Source: an uncultured Desulfobacteraceae bacterium (GTDB taxonomy: Bacteria > Desulfobacterota > Desulfobacteria > Desulfobacterales > Desulfatirhabdiaceae). Taken from it: 64,000 bases of DNA. The stretch covers positions 49,839 to 113,838 of the forward strand of contig CAJBLH010000070.1 in NCBI GenBank assembly GCA_903953895.1, in the 5' to 3' direction. A program made the translations under genes and the position numbers. Below the pieces are notes generated by a model. That model was not told where the DNA came from and searched no databases. It worked only from the letters and a program-made list of their open reading frames with translations. Of the stretch, positions 8,721 through 17,220 are shown one piece after another (position 1 is the first letter of the stretch; the number at the start of each line of letters is the position of its first letter).

Positions 8721-8760
8721 CCCCACAGCGATCATGATAAACATCACATGTTGTGTGGGG
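8721..8760 (+). terminator. Hairpin after the PP-loop gene, possible weak terminator
   Basis: CCCCACA (8721-8727) pairs with TGTGGGG (8754-8760) across a 26-base loop. An A-rich rather than T-rich stretch follows, so intrinsic termination rightward is doubtful. Confidence 0.3.
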
Positions 8761-8823
8761 CAAAAAATAAAACAAAGCCCATGAGATCGGTCTGAACCGA
8801 CTCAAAGGATAACCTTTCTGTCT

Positions 8824-10062
8824 ATGCTTTTCGATTTCATCATATTGAGTTTTCTGCTGTGTTTATCTGCTTTTTTTTCAGCAGCCGAAACCGCCTTTTT
8901 TACCCTCAGCCGCACCAAGGCAAGGCACCTGGCCAAAGATAACGAGCAGCCCTATGTACTGATTCATCAGTTGAAAGAAAACCCTCACCGGCTGCTGACC
9001 ACCCTTCTGATCGGAAACAATGCGGCCAATATCGGTGCATCCGCTCTTGCCACATCTGTCGCCCTGCAGGTATTTCCCGATTACGCACTCGGCGTTGCAA
9101 CCGGAATCATGACGCTGCTCATTCTGGTTTTCGGTGAGGTGTTCCCCAAGTCGCTGGCCACCCGAAACAATGTGGCCGTTGCCGGATTCACAGTGTATCC
9201 GGTTTACTGGTGCTCCATCCTGTTCTTTCCTTTTTCGACATTCCTGAACTTCATCCCGCTGCTGACCGGAAAAGCCAAAAAAACATCCATTGTCACCGAA
9301 GAAGAGCTGATGACAATCGTTGAGGTGGTCGAGGAAGAAGGGGAAATCAAGGAAGAAGAACGGGAACTGATTCACAATATCTTTGAATTCGACAATACCA
9401 ATGCCTCTGAAATCATGACTCCCCGGGCAGACATGTTCGTTGTGGATGCTGGTCAGCCCCTGGACCTGCAAGCAGTCGCCAACTCCGGATTTACCCGGAT
9501 TCCGGTGATTGAAGCCGATATCGATCATGTGATCGGCATTGTCAACATCAAGGATATATTCGTTCAGCAATCCATTCCGAATCCGTCCATCGATATTCGA
9601 CATATCATGCGGTTGCCCTACTTCGTTCCGGAAAATAAGAAGCTGGATTCACTTCTCCGCCAGTTCAAGAAGCGAAAAAATCATATTGCTATCGTGGTGG
9701 ATGAACACGGCGGGGTTTCCGGCCTGATCACCCTTGAGGATGTACTCGAAGAACTCGTGGGGGAGATCAGCGATGAAACCGATATGGAAGAACCTCATAT
9801 CATCAAGGTTCAGAATGACGAATGGATCGTGCCTGGAAAATCCGATATCGATGAAGTCAATGAACTCATTCCCATGAACATTCCGGATTCCAAGGAATTC
9901 GACACGTTTTCCGGATATGTTCTGGATCAGACCGGTAGAATCCCCAAGGTGAACGAGGAAATTCCCATCGGCGATTTTCTGGTGATCGTTCAGGAAATGG
10001 ATGGCAACCGCGTGAAGCAATACCGGATCAAACTCCTTTCTCCTCCCGCTTCTCCAAGCTGA
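8824..10062 (+). CDS. CNNM/CorC-HlyC family membrane protein with CBS pair
   Basis: A 412-residue integral membrane protein of the DUF21-CBS-CorC_HlyC family, linked to divalent-cation (Mg/Co) efflux. Residues about 1-140 hold the hydrophobic CNNM/DUF21 domain (ETAFFTLSRTKARHLA is typical). A tandem CBS pair follows at about 190-310, starting at IMTPRADMFVVDA and containing VDEHGGVSGLITLEDVLEELVG. The acidic CorC_HlyC domain (WIVPGKSDIDEVNELI) ends the protein. Bacterial members were first misnamed haemolysins; no toxin role is implied. priA follows after 12 bases and may be cotranscribed. Confidence 0.9.
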   Translation: MLFDFIILSFLLCLSAFFSAAETAFFTLSRTKARHLAKDNEQPYVLIHQLKENPHRLLTTLLIGNNAANIGASALATSVALQVFPDYALGVATGIMTLLILVFGEVFPKSLATRNNVAVAGFTVYPVYWCSILFFPFSTFLNFIPLLTGKAKKTSIVTEEELMTIVEVVEEEGEIKEEERELIHNIFEFDNTNASEIMTPRADMFVVDAGQPLDLQAVANSGFTRIPVIEADIDHVIGIVNIKDIFVQQSIPNPSIDIRHIMRLPYFVPENKKLDSLLRQFKKRKNHIAIVVDEHGGVSGLITLEDVLEELVGEISDETDMEEPHIIKVQNDEWIVPGKSDIDEVNELIPMNIPDSKEFDTFSGYVLDQTGRIPKVNEEIPIGDFLVIVQEMDGNRVKQYRIKLLSPPASPS

Positions 10063-10074
10063 CGTAACGACGGT

Positions 10075-12504
10075 ATGACAGGGCATCTTGTCAAAATCGC
10101 CGTAGCGCTTCCAGTTGCCGGAACGTTTACATACCGGATTCCGGATCACCTGTCTTTTTTGGCTGCGCCGGGGATGCGCGTGCTGGTGCCTTTCGGCCAG
10201 CGCCGGGTTACCGGATATCTTCTCGGCGAAAGTGCGGAAATGGCGGGGGATGCCGTGAAGTTCATCCTGGATATCCTGGATGAATCGCCGCTGTTTCCGG
10301 CTGCCATGATCCCGTTTTTTGAATGGATTGCCGATTATTATTTTTACCCCCTGGGCCAGGTGATCCAGTCCGCCCTGCCCGGCGGATTGACCCGAAAGGA
10401 TGTCACCCGCTATGCCGTAACCCCGGCCGGTACAAGCCATCTAACCGATGTTTCTCTGCCGGCCCTGCAACGGGATGTGTTGGCACTTCTTACAGATAAG
10501 CCGCGAAGCGGCAAGGACATTTCCGGAGCTGCCGGAACCCGCGTGCCGCCATCGCTCTTGCTGTCCATGGAAAAAACCGGATGGATCGAAAAAGTCCGGC
10601 AGATCAAAACCGAAACCACCCGGCACTTACAGGAACTCTATGTGACACCTGCTGATGAAATCGGCACGGTGTCTCTTTCCCGGTCACAGAAACGCATTCT
10701 GGAGACTGTTCGGTCTTATGGCGGTATGCCGGTCCGGGAACTGAACCGCCGCATCCCGTCTGCATCCCGAAAACTTCCCGCCATGAAAGAGGCCGGTTGG
10801 ATTCATGTCCGCACCCGGACCCTGTATCGGGACCCTTTTGGGGAGACGGTTCGACCGGATCAGCCGCCGGAGTTGACATCAGAGCAGCAGGACGTGGTTA
10901 TCGCGGTGGAAGAGGCCATGGGAAAGGGGTACAAGCCTTTTTTGCTGAAAGGGGTCACGGCCAGCGGCAAAACAGAGGTGTATCTGCAGCTTGCGGACCG
11001 GATGATTCAGAAAAACCGCTCGGTTCTGGTGCTGGTTCCCGAAATTGCCTTGATTTCCCAGATCGAGCGCTGTTTTCGGGCCCGGTTCGGAGAATGTGTG
11101 GCGATTCTTCACAGCGGGCTTTCCGCCGGCGAACGACTCGATCAGTGGGATCGCATCCTGCGGCGTCTGACGCCCATCGTCATCGGCACCCGTTCGGCGA
11201 TTTTTGCACCCGTTCAGGGCTTGGGGCTCATCGTGGTGGATGAGGAGCATGATACCTCATACAAACAGGACAGCGGTCTTCACTACCATGCGCGGGACCT
11301 GGCGCTGGTCCGGGCAAAAATGGACGGTGCTGTGGCCCTTCTGGGGTCTGCAACGCCTTCCATCCAGTCCTACCATCATGTGCTGACCCAAAAATTTTAC
11401 GGATTGACCCTGCTGCGGCGCATCGAAGATCGCCCGCTTCCCGAAACCGTTGTCGTGGATCTGCGCGGGCTTCGGGACCAGCGGGGTATCTGGAAGCTCA
11501 TCACGCCGCAACTGCATGAAGCGATGAAAGCAACACTGGCCAGAGGCGAGCAGGTGCTGCTGTTTCTCAATCGCCGGGGATTTGCCAGTTTTCCGGTATG
11601 TGCTGCCTGCGGCGAGGTGATCCGGTGTAAAAACTGCTCCATATCCCTGACCCTGCACCAGAAAGATCAGGCATACCGATGTCATTACTGCGGGTTTTCC
11701 AGACCGTCGGTAACGTGCTGTGGAGCTTGCGGCTCTTCCCGGATCAAGCTTCTGGGAATGGGAACCGAAAAAATCGAAGCCGCCATCACATCGCTGTTTC
11801 CGGAGGCGGCAGTGGCCCGGATGGATCGTGATACAGTGGGTCCCAAAGGGGCGCTTCTGAAAATGCTCAAGGACCTGAGAAACCGGACAACGGATATTTT
11901 GATCGGAACGCAGATGGTGGCAAAAGGCCATGATTTTCCTTACATCACCCTGGTGGGAATCATCTGCGCTGATTTGTCCTTCAATTTTCCGGATTTCAGG
12001 TCAAGCGAGCGCATGTTTCAGTTGCTGCTTCAGGTTTCCGGACGCGCCGGCAGAGGGGAGTCTCCCGGACAGGTCATTCTCCAGACCTACAATCCGGAAC
12101 ATTTTGTCATTGCCGCCGCCACCCGGCAGGACTATGCCTCTTTTTACGAAAAAGAGATCCAGTTTCGTGAAAAACTGAAATATCCCCCGTTTTCCCGGCT
12201 GATCCAGATCAAAATCTCCGGAAAAGATGCGGAGAAAACCCGCATTCATGCGCTGAAACTCGGCGAACTCTGCCGCGGCCTGAAAAACGCTGATCCGTCC
12301 TTTCACCCTGTTGAAACACTCGGGCCCATCGAATCCTATCTTCCCAGAATCGCCCGCTATTACCGCTGGCAGATCCTTCTGAAAAGCCCCCGGACCGCAC
12401 CCCTTCGCCGGATGGCCCGTGAATTGATCACCACTTACCGAAAAGAGATATACCACCCGCAGGTATCGGTGGTCTTTGATGTTGATCCGGTATCCATGCT
12501 GTGA
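10075..12504 (+). CDS. priA: Primosomal replication-restart helicase PriA
   Basis: An 809-residue superfamily 2 helicase that reloads the replisome at stalled forks. The N-terminal 3'-end-binding domain (KIAVALPVAGTFTYRIP) is followed by a winged helix. The helicase core has Walker A GVTASGKTEVY (A where most PriA proteins have G) and the DEEH box VVDEEHDTSYKQ. An eight-cysteine Zn region is inserted between the helicase lobes (CAACGEVIRCKNC, then CHYC, then CGAC). The late motif QVSGRAGRG is intact. Length and domain order are normal. It starts 12 bases after the CorC gene. Confidence 0.95.
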   Translation: MTGHLVKIAVALPVAGTFTYRIPDHLSFLAAPGMRVLVPFGQRRVTGYLLGESAEMAGDAVKFILDILDESPLFPAAMIPFFEWIADYYFYPLGQVIQSALPGGLTRKDVTRYAVTPAGTSHLTDVSLPALQRDVLALLTDKPRSGKDISGAAGTRVPPSLLLSMEKTGWIEKVRQIKTETTRHLQELYVTPADEIGTVSLSRSQKRILETVRSYGGMPVRELNRRIPSASRKLPAMKEAGWIHVRTRTLYRDPFGETVRPDQPPELTSEQQDVVIAVEEAMGKGYKPFLLKGVTASGKTEVYLQLADRMIQKNRSVLVLVPEIALISQIERCFRARFGECVAILHSGLSAGERLDQWDRILRRLTPIVIGTRSAIFAPVQGLGLIVVDEEHDTSYKQDSGLHYHARDLALVRAKMDGAVALLGSATPSIQSYHHVLTQKFYGLTLLRRIEDRPLPETVVVDLRGLRDQRGIWKLITPQLHEAMKATLARGEQVLLFLNRRGFASFPVCAACGEVIRCKNCSISLTLHQKDQAYRCHYCGFSRPSVTCCGACGSSRIKLLGMGTEKIEAAITSLFPEAAVARMDRDTVGPKGALLKMLKDLRNRTTDILIGTQMVAKGHDFPYITLVGIICADLSFNFPDFRSSERMFQLLLQVSGRAGRGESPGQVILQTYNPEHFVIAAATRQDYASFYEKEIQFREKLKYPPFSRLIQIKISGKDAEKTRIHALKLGELCRGLKNADPSFHPVETLGPIESYLPRIARYYRWQILLKSPRTAPLRRMARELITTYRKEIYHPQVSVVFDVDPVSML

Positions 12505-12573
12505 TAGTTGTATACAGACTTTTCAAATTCCGGAACACATAAAAAAGCAGGTGAAATAATGGAGGGTTTGAAC

Positions 12574-13116
12574 ATGACCGATTTTATGACGATTCTCAAG
12601 GAAAGAAGAAGCGTTCGGAAATATGAGGAAAAAGAGGTACCGCAGGAGGTTCTCGACCAGATTCTGGAAGCCGTGCGGTGGTCTCCTTCCTGGGCCAACA
12701 CCCAGTGCTGGGAAGTGGTGGTCGTTACAGATCCGGCGGTCAAGGTAAGGCTTCAGGAAACCCTGTCGGCCAAAAACCCCGCCACCAAGGCAGTGGTAAA
12801 CGCACCGGTTCTGTTGGCCCTTTGCGGCAAAAAGAACAGTTCAGGCTATTACGGCGGACAGGTCACCACAAAATTCGGCGACTGGTTCCTGTTCGACCTG
12901 GGGATCGCCACCCAGAGTATCTGTCTGGCCGCGCACCATTTCGGGCTGGGTACCGTGATCGTTGGTCTTTTCGATCATGATCGCGCCAAAACGGTTCTGA
13001 ATGTTCCCGCCGAATATGAATTGGTGGCTCTGATTCCGCTCGGATATCCGGCTAAAATTTCATCTCCACCGGCACGAAGGGAAATTCAGGAGTTTACCCA
13101 CCTGAATATGTTTTGA
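12574..13116 (+). CDS. Nitroreductase-family flavoprotein
   Basis: A 180-residue FMN-dependent nitroreductase-fold protein. ILKERRSVRKYEEKEV at the start is the classic FMN-phosphate-binding segment (RRSxRxY), WSPSWANTQCWEVVVV is the conserved second motif, and GLGTVIVGLF plus LIPLGYP are the late ones. The ATG at 12574 is chosen because GGAGG lies 9 bases upstream; an in-frame ATG at 12559 is weaker. The substrate cannot be inferred. It sits alone between priA and a CDF transporter, reading the same way. Confidence 0.87.
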   Translation: MTDFMTILKERRSVRKYEEKEVPQEVLDQILEAVRWSPSWANTQCWEVVVVTDPAVKVRLQETLSAKNPATKAVVNAPVLLALCGKKNSSGYYGGQVTTKFGDWFLFDLGIATQSICLAAHHFGLGTVIVGLFDHDRAKTVLNVPAEYELVALIPLGYPAKISSPPARREIQEFTHLNMF

Positions 13117-13171
13117 TGAAAGGTGCCGGCAGATCGGCGATAAGATCGGCCAAGGAGATAGGATTGTCGAT

Positions 13172-14230
13172 ATGAAAAGCCCCTCTGACCCCACTGTTTC
13201 AAATTCCAGCGGGAAACGCGAAGTCCGGATGCGGATTACGGCAATCTCCCTGTCCTTGGTGGTGGGCGCTCTGCTCATGGCCGCCAAATTCTACATTTAC
13301 CACATCACATTATCCACAGCCATCCTCTCCGATGCGCTGGAGTCCATCATCAACGTGGTGGCCAGCGCATTTGCCCTGGGAAGCATTCTGCTGGCGGCCG
13401 TTCCTCCAGACGATAACCATCCCTACGGCCATGGCAAAATCGAGTATTTTTCGGCGGGGTTCGAAGGTGCGCTCATCATTCTGGCGGCAATCGGGATATT
13501 TAAAACCGGCTGGCCCCGGATTTTTGAACCCGCGCCCCTGCCCAATCTTCAGCAAGGTCTCTGGCTGCTGCTGGGGGCAAGTCTGGTCAACCTGATTCTG
13601 GGCATGGGGCTGATTCGAGCGGGCCGGAAAACCCGGTCTCTGACGCTTGTTGCAGACGGCAGGCACATTCTGACCGATGTCTATACGTCCGCCGGGGTCA
13701 TCCTGGGGCTGTTTCTGGTCAACCTGACCGGGTGGTTCTGGATGGACGGGGCTGTTGCCTGTCTGGTGGGGGCCAATATTCTCTATACCGGAGGGCTGCT
13801 ACTGCACCAGTCTTTTGCTGGCCTGATGGATGCCTCGGACCCGAAACTCCTTCAGGAAATCTGCAATCTTCTGGATAACAACCGGAAAGAGGCCTGGATC
13901 GATATTCATCAACTGCGCGCCTGGACGTCGGGCAATCTTGTTCACATCGATTTTCATCTGATTCTGCCCCGCAGCTTTTCTCTGGAAGATGCCCACATAG
14001 AGGCCAAGGCGCTTGAAAGCATTCTGCTCTGTCATTTTAAGGAGAATGCCGGGGTACTGATCCACCTGGATCCCTGCATCGAACCGAACTGTCCGATATG
14101 CGCCAGATATCTGTGTGGGGAGCGGGTTCTGCCACTGGCGGAAAAGACGGTCTGGACCGTTGAAAACACGACGAAAAAAGGCAGGGGAGATGAGCGGTTG
14201 GCTGTGCACCCGCCGGTGAACAATTCCTGA
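13172..14230 (+). CDS. Cation diffusion facilitator (CDF) transporter with Cys-containing tail
   Basis: A 352-residue CDF antiporter for divalent metals. Several hydrophobic helices fill about 20-215. SDALESIINVVAS in TM2 and ADGRHILTDVYTSAG in TM5 supply the metal-site acidic and His residues (HxxxD in TM5). A cytoplasmic dimerisation domain follows (about 225-300). The tail is unusual: DPCIEPNCPICARYLC contains four cysteines that could bind metal, extending past the common CDF end. The metal is unknown; the tail would suit a soft or thiophilic metal (inference). The 3' end lies close to the convergent SRP RNA gene. Confidence 0.87.
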   Translation: MKSPSDPTVSNSSGKREVRMRITAISLSLVVGALLMAAKFYIYHITLSTAILSDALESIINVVASAFALGSILLAAVPPDDNHPYGHGKIEYFSAGFEGALIILAAIGIFKTGWPRIFEPAPLPNLQQGLWLLLGASLVNLILGMGLIRAGRKTRSLTLVADGRHILTDVYTSAGVILGLFLVNLTGWFWMDGAVACLVGANILYTGGLLLHQSFAGLMDASDPKLLQEICNLLDNNRKEAWIDIHQLRAWTSGNLVHIDFHLILPRSFSLEDAHIEAKALESILLCHFKENAGVLIHLDPCIEPNCPICARYLCGERVLPLAEKTVWTVENTTKKGRGDERLAVHPPVNNS

Positions 14231-14249
14231 AATTCGGACCTGAAAGCAA

Positions 14250-14422
14250 AACCGGGATCGATCCATGACACAGACGCCATCACTTATCGCTGCTTCCTTC
14301 CGGACCTGACGAGGTTCACGAGTGTCTGTTGCATGGCGGCCGGCCAGCCAAAAGGCCGTGGATTCCCGGATGTTATCCATCAGCGGGAGTTCAGCCCCGC
14401 ATGAAACGGAGCCTAGCACAAC
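14250..14422 (-). ncRNA. ffs: Signal recognition particle RNA (4.5S-type), ends approximate
   Basis: The minus strand carries the near-invariant SRP RNA apical motif GTCAGGTCCGGAAGGAAGCA (around 14290-14312), with the GGAA tetraloop and Ffh-binding internal loops. Flanking bases pair outward: ACAGAC with GTCTGT, CCATG with CATGG, then CCGGGAATCC (14360-14369) with GGAT-CGA-TCCCGG near 14252. The pairing core is 14252-14369. The 5' leader with GTGCTAGGC resembles the start of longer bacterial SRP transcripts. With protein Ffh the RNA targets nascent membrane proteins. It fills most of a 380-base protein-free gap; 14460-14612 shows nothing more. Confidence 0.93.
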
Positions 14423-14429
14423 CTTTCGA

Positions 14430-14457
14430 AGTATACCCCAAATCCAGCCATTAGCAA
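14430..14457 (-). promoter_or_regulatory. ffs: Promoter of the SRP RNA gene
   Basis: On the minus strand TTGCTA (14452-14457), 16-base spacer and TATACT (14430-14435, 5/6 match) place the transcription start about 7 bases downstream. That coincides with the GTTGTGCTAGG leader of the RNA. Confidence 0.65.
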
Positions 14458-14612
14458 GAAAAAAATAGGTGTTGTCCGTATTGTCAATTTGGCTGTATAT
14501 TGCAGCGTTAACTTTAAAGTGATGAGGGTCGAAACTTTGATGTGAAGCCTTCAAGCTTTCCTCAGAATGCATTCCGAAACGGTGTCCACGCCGTTTGATA
14601 TGAAGGAGAAAA

Positions 14613-16508
14613 ATGGATTTACAGGCATATTGCCCACATAAGGTCATGGGGGCCGCGGCAGCGATTTCCCATATACGCAAAGGCAGCAGAGTGTTTATCG
14701 GCACCGGGTGTGGAGAGCCCCAGCACCTGATCCGGGCCATGGTCATGGATCTTTCCCTGCAAGACATTATGGTCTACCAGATGCTTTCCTATACACTGGC
14801 CGAATTTATCAATGATCCGGGGTTTACCAGCCGGTTTTCGCTCAAGCTTTTTTTTATCAGCAGGACCATGCGAAAAGCGGCCTTTGAAGGCAAAATCGAT
14901 TATATTCCCGCTTATCTGTCCCAGATTCCCAGGCTTTTCGCCAGCCACCGCATCGGTCTGGATGTAGCGCTGATTCAGGTGAGTCCTCCGGATCAGTTCG
15001 GGTATTGCAGTCTCGGGGTTTCGGTGGACATCACCCGCTCCGGCATGGAAAACGCATCCATGGTCATTGCCCAGGTCAATCCCCTGATGCCCAGAACCTG
15101 GGGAGACAGCTTTGTGCATGTGGATGATATCGATTTTCTGGTCATCCATGAGGAACCTATTGTTTCCACCCCGTCGCGACGCCCAGACACGGAAGTGATC
15201 CAACGCATCGCACATTATATTTCTCAGCTTGTCGACGACGGGGCAACGCTTCAGGTCGGGTTCGGCAATCTTCCCGATGCGATTCTGCCGTATCTGGACA
15301 CAAAAAACGATCTGGGAATTCATACGCAGCTCATTACAGACGGTATGCTGCCCTTGTTCGAGAAAAAAGTCATCACGAACAAGAAAAAAACGCTTTTGCC
15401 CGGAAGGGTCGTGGCATCCCTGTGCATGGGCACAGAGGCCATTTACCGATATGTAGACAACAATCCTTTTTTTTATTTCCGGTCATCGGAATTTGTGAAT
15501 GATCCCACGGTCATTGCCCGAAACGACAATCTGATTTCCATCAGCTCTGCTCTGGAGGTGGATCTGACCGGCCAGGTCTGTACGGATTCCATGGGGTATC
15601 TGTTTTACAGTGGCATCGGCGATCAGGTCGATTTTCTGCGGGGCAGCGCCATGTCGAAAGGCGGTTTTTCCATTGTCGCCCTGCCGTCCACCGCCCAGAA
15701 CGGAAAAGTCTCCCGGATTGTTTCCCATCTCAGCGAAGGCGCAGGCGTTGCCACCACACGCGGGGACGTCAATTTCATCGTTACCGAATACGGCATTGCC
15801 GAACTGAAAGGAAAGGGCATTTACCAGCGGGTCATGGAGCTGGCCCAGGTGGCCCACCCCAAATTCCGTGAAGAACTGATCGACATCGCCAAGTCGCGGC
15901 ATTATATTTTCGCCGATCAACTGCCCCCGTCACAGGACGATCTGCTGTTTCTGGAGGGCTATAAATCCACTCTGACGCTCAGAAACGGCAAAACCGTCGA
16001 ATTCCGGCCCCTGCTGCCTTCCGATGAATTTTCTTACCGCAATTTTTTCTATTCGCTTCAGGAAGAAACCATCTACCGTCGATTTTTTTACAAAATGAAG
16101 GTTTTTTCCCATGAAGTGGTTCAAAAACAGTGGGCCAGCGTGGATTATCACAAGAATATGTCGCTCATCGGGCTTTCTCAGAAAGGCGGCAGCCGTGAAA
16201 TCATGGCCATCGGCTCGTATGCCGAAGAAGAAGCGGGCCGCGCGGAGGTGGCGTTTGTGGTCCGGGAAGATTACCAGGGAAAAGGTATATCCACTTATCT
16301 GTTGAAGGAACTTGAAAAAATCGCCAAGGGAAATGATTACAAAGGATTTTCGGCAACGGTGCTTCGCGAGAATTCTTCTATGCTCCACGTCTTTAAAAAA
16401 CGCTATCCCCATGCGATCGTCAGTATGAGCGGGGGAGATCTGACCATTCAGATGGATTTCACCGACGCAGCCGAACCACAGAAAAAAGAGAACGTCTGTG
16501 CCTGCTGA
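14613..16508 (+). CDS. Acetyl-CoA hydrolase/CoA-transferase fused to a GNAT acetyltransferase domain
   Basis: A 631-residue two-domain protein. Residues 1 to about 455 form an acetyl-CoA hydrolase/4-hydroxybutyrate CoA-transferase-type class I CoA-transferase; FRSSEFVND holds the probable catalytic Glu, and GFGNLPDAI and GAGVATTRGDVNFIVTEYG are family blocks. From about 470 to 610 follows a GNAT fold (RPLLPSDEFSYRNFFYSL; acetyl-CoA loop near VREDYQGKGISTYLLKELE). Such fusions occur in sulfate reducers and relatives. The GNAT part may acetylate a protein or control the CoA-transferase (inference). A GAAGGAG ribosome-binding site lies 9 bases before the ATG. rsmG overlaps the 3' end by 11 bases. 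Confidence 0.9.
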   Translation: MDLQAYCPHKVMGAAAAISHIRKGSRVFIGTGCGEPQHLIRAMVMDLSLQDIMVYQMLSYTLAEFINDPGFTSRFSLKLFFISRTMRKAAFEGKIDYIPAYLSQIPRLFASHRIGLDVALIQVSPPDQFGYCSLGVSVDITRSGMENASMVIAQVNPLMPRTWGDSFVHVDDIDFLVIHEEPIVSTPSRRPDTEVIQRIAHYISQLVDDGATLQVGFGNLPDAILPYLDTKNDLGIHTQLITDGMLPLFEKKVITNKKKTLLPGRVVASLCMGTEAIYRYVDNNPFFYFRSSEFVNDPTVIARNDNLISISSALEVDLTGQVCTDSMGYLFYSGIGDQVDFLRGSAMSKGGFSIVALPSTAQNGKVSRIVSHLSEGAGVATTRGDVNFIVTEYGIAELKGKGIYQRVMELAQVAHPKFREELIDIAKSRHYIFADQLPPSQDDLLFLEGYKSTLTLRNGKTVEFRPLLPSDEFSYRNFFYSLQEETIYRRFFYKMKVFSHEVVQKQWASVDYHKNMSLIGLSQKGGSREIMAIGSYAEEEAGRAEVAFVVREDYQGKGISTYLLKELEKIAKGNDYKGFSATVLRENSSMLHVFKKRYPHAIVSMSGGDLTIQMDFTDAAEPQKKENVCAC

Positions 16509-17220
16509 GATGCAGACAGGGGATCCGGAGTGGAACCGGCTGATCGTCAATGGCTCCGAAATCCTGGGGGTTCATGTTTCAGAATTTCAGGTGGCGAAGT
16601 TTGGCGTCCACATCCGGGAACTCCTGCTGTGGAACCGGAAAACCAATGTGACCGCCATTACCGAGCCGATGGAGGCGGCCATCAAACATGTGGTGGATTC
16701 TCTATCCATAAGCAGGTGGATTCCCCCGGAAGCTTCCATGCTGGATGTCGGCTCCGGCGGCGGTTTTCCGGGGATTCCCCTCAAGATTCTGATGCCTTCC
16801 CTGTCGGTCACGCTGATCGATGCGTCCCGCAAAAAAAACAGTTTTCAGCGCCATGTCATCCGCACGTTGGGGCTGGTTGATATCGACGCCCGGCAAATCC
16901 GGATCGAGGAGATTTCCAAAGAGCCGAACTGTCTGCATACCTTTTCGGTCATCGTCTGCCGAGCCTTTACGGATCTGGCGCGTTTTATCGAGGCAGCGCT
17001 CCCGCTGCTGGCGCCGTCCGGCAGGCTGCTGGCCATGAAAGGCAGGATCGACGACAAAGAGCTGGATGCGGCAGCGGACATGGTTTCCCGGCAGAAGGGC
17101 GACTTTCGCAGCCGGATTCTTTTCTATACGCTTCCCGTTATCCATGCCGAGCGCTGTGTCTATATGCTGGAGTCTGTATCGCCCGTACCGACCGGGGGGC
17201 CATGTTCTCTTCCCGCCTGA
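16498..17220 (+). CDS. rsmG: 16S rRNA (guanine527-N7)-methyltransferase
   Basis: A 240-residue SAM-dependent Rossmann methyltransferase (GidB/RsmG) that methylates G527 of 16S rRNA. Motif I LDVGSGGGFPGIPLKIL (about 82-98) and the preceding NVTAITEPMEAAIKHVVDSL block are diagnostic. The GTG at 16498 overlaps the upstream gene by 11 bases, suggesting translational coupling; an in-frame ATG at 16510 is an alternative. The aminotransferase begins 19 bases before its stop, so three genes in a row overlap. rsmG is often near the origin with mnmE and mnmG; here it is far from mnmE within the window. Confidence 0.93.
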   Translation: MPAEMQTGDPEWNRLIVNGSEILGVHVSEFQVAKFGVHIRELLLWNRKTNVTAITEPMEAAIKHVVDSLSISRWIPPEASMLDVGSGGGFPGIPLKILMPSLSVTLIDASRKKNSFQRHVIRTLGLVDIDARQIRIEEISKEPNCLHTFSVIVCRAFTDLARFIEAALPLLAPSGRLLAMKGRIDDKELDAAADMVSRQKGDFRSRILFYTLPVIHAERCVYMLESVSPVPTGGPCSLPA

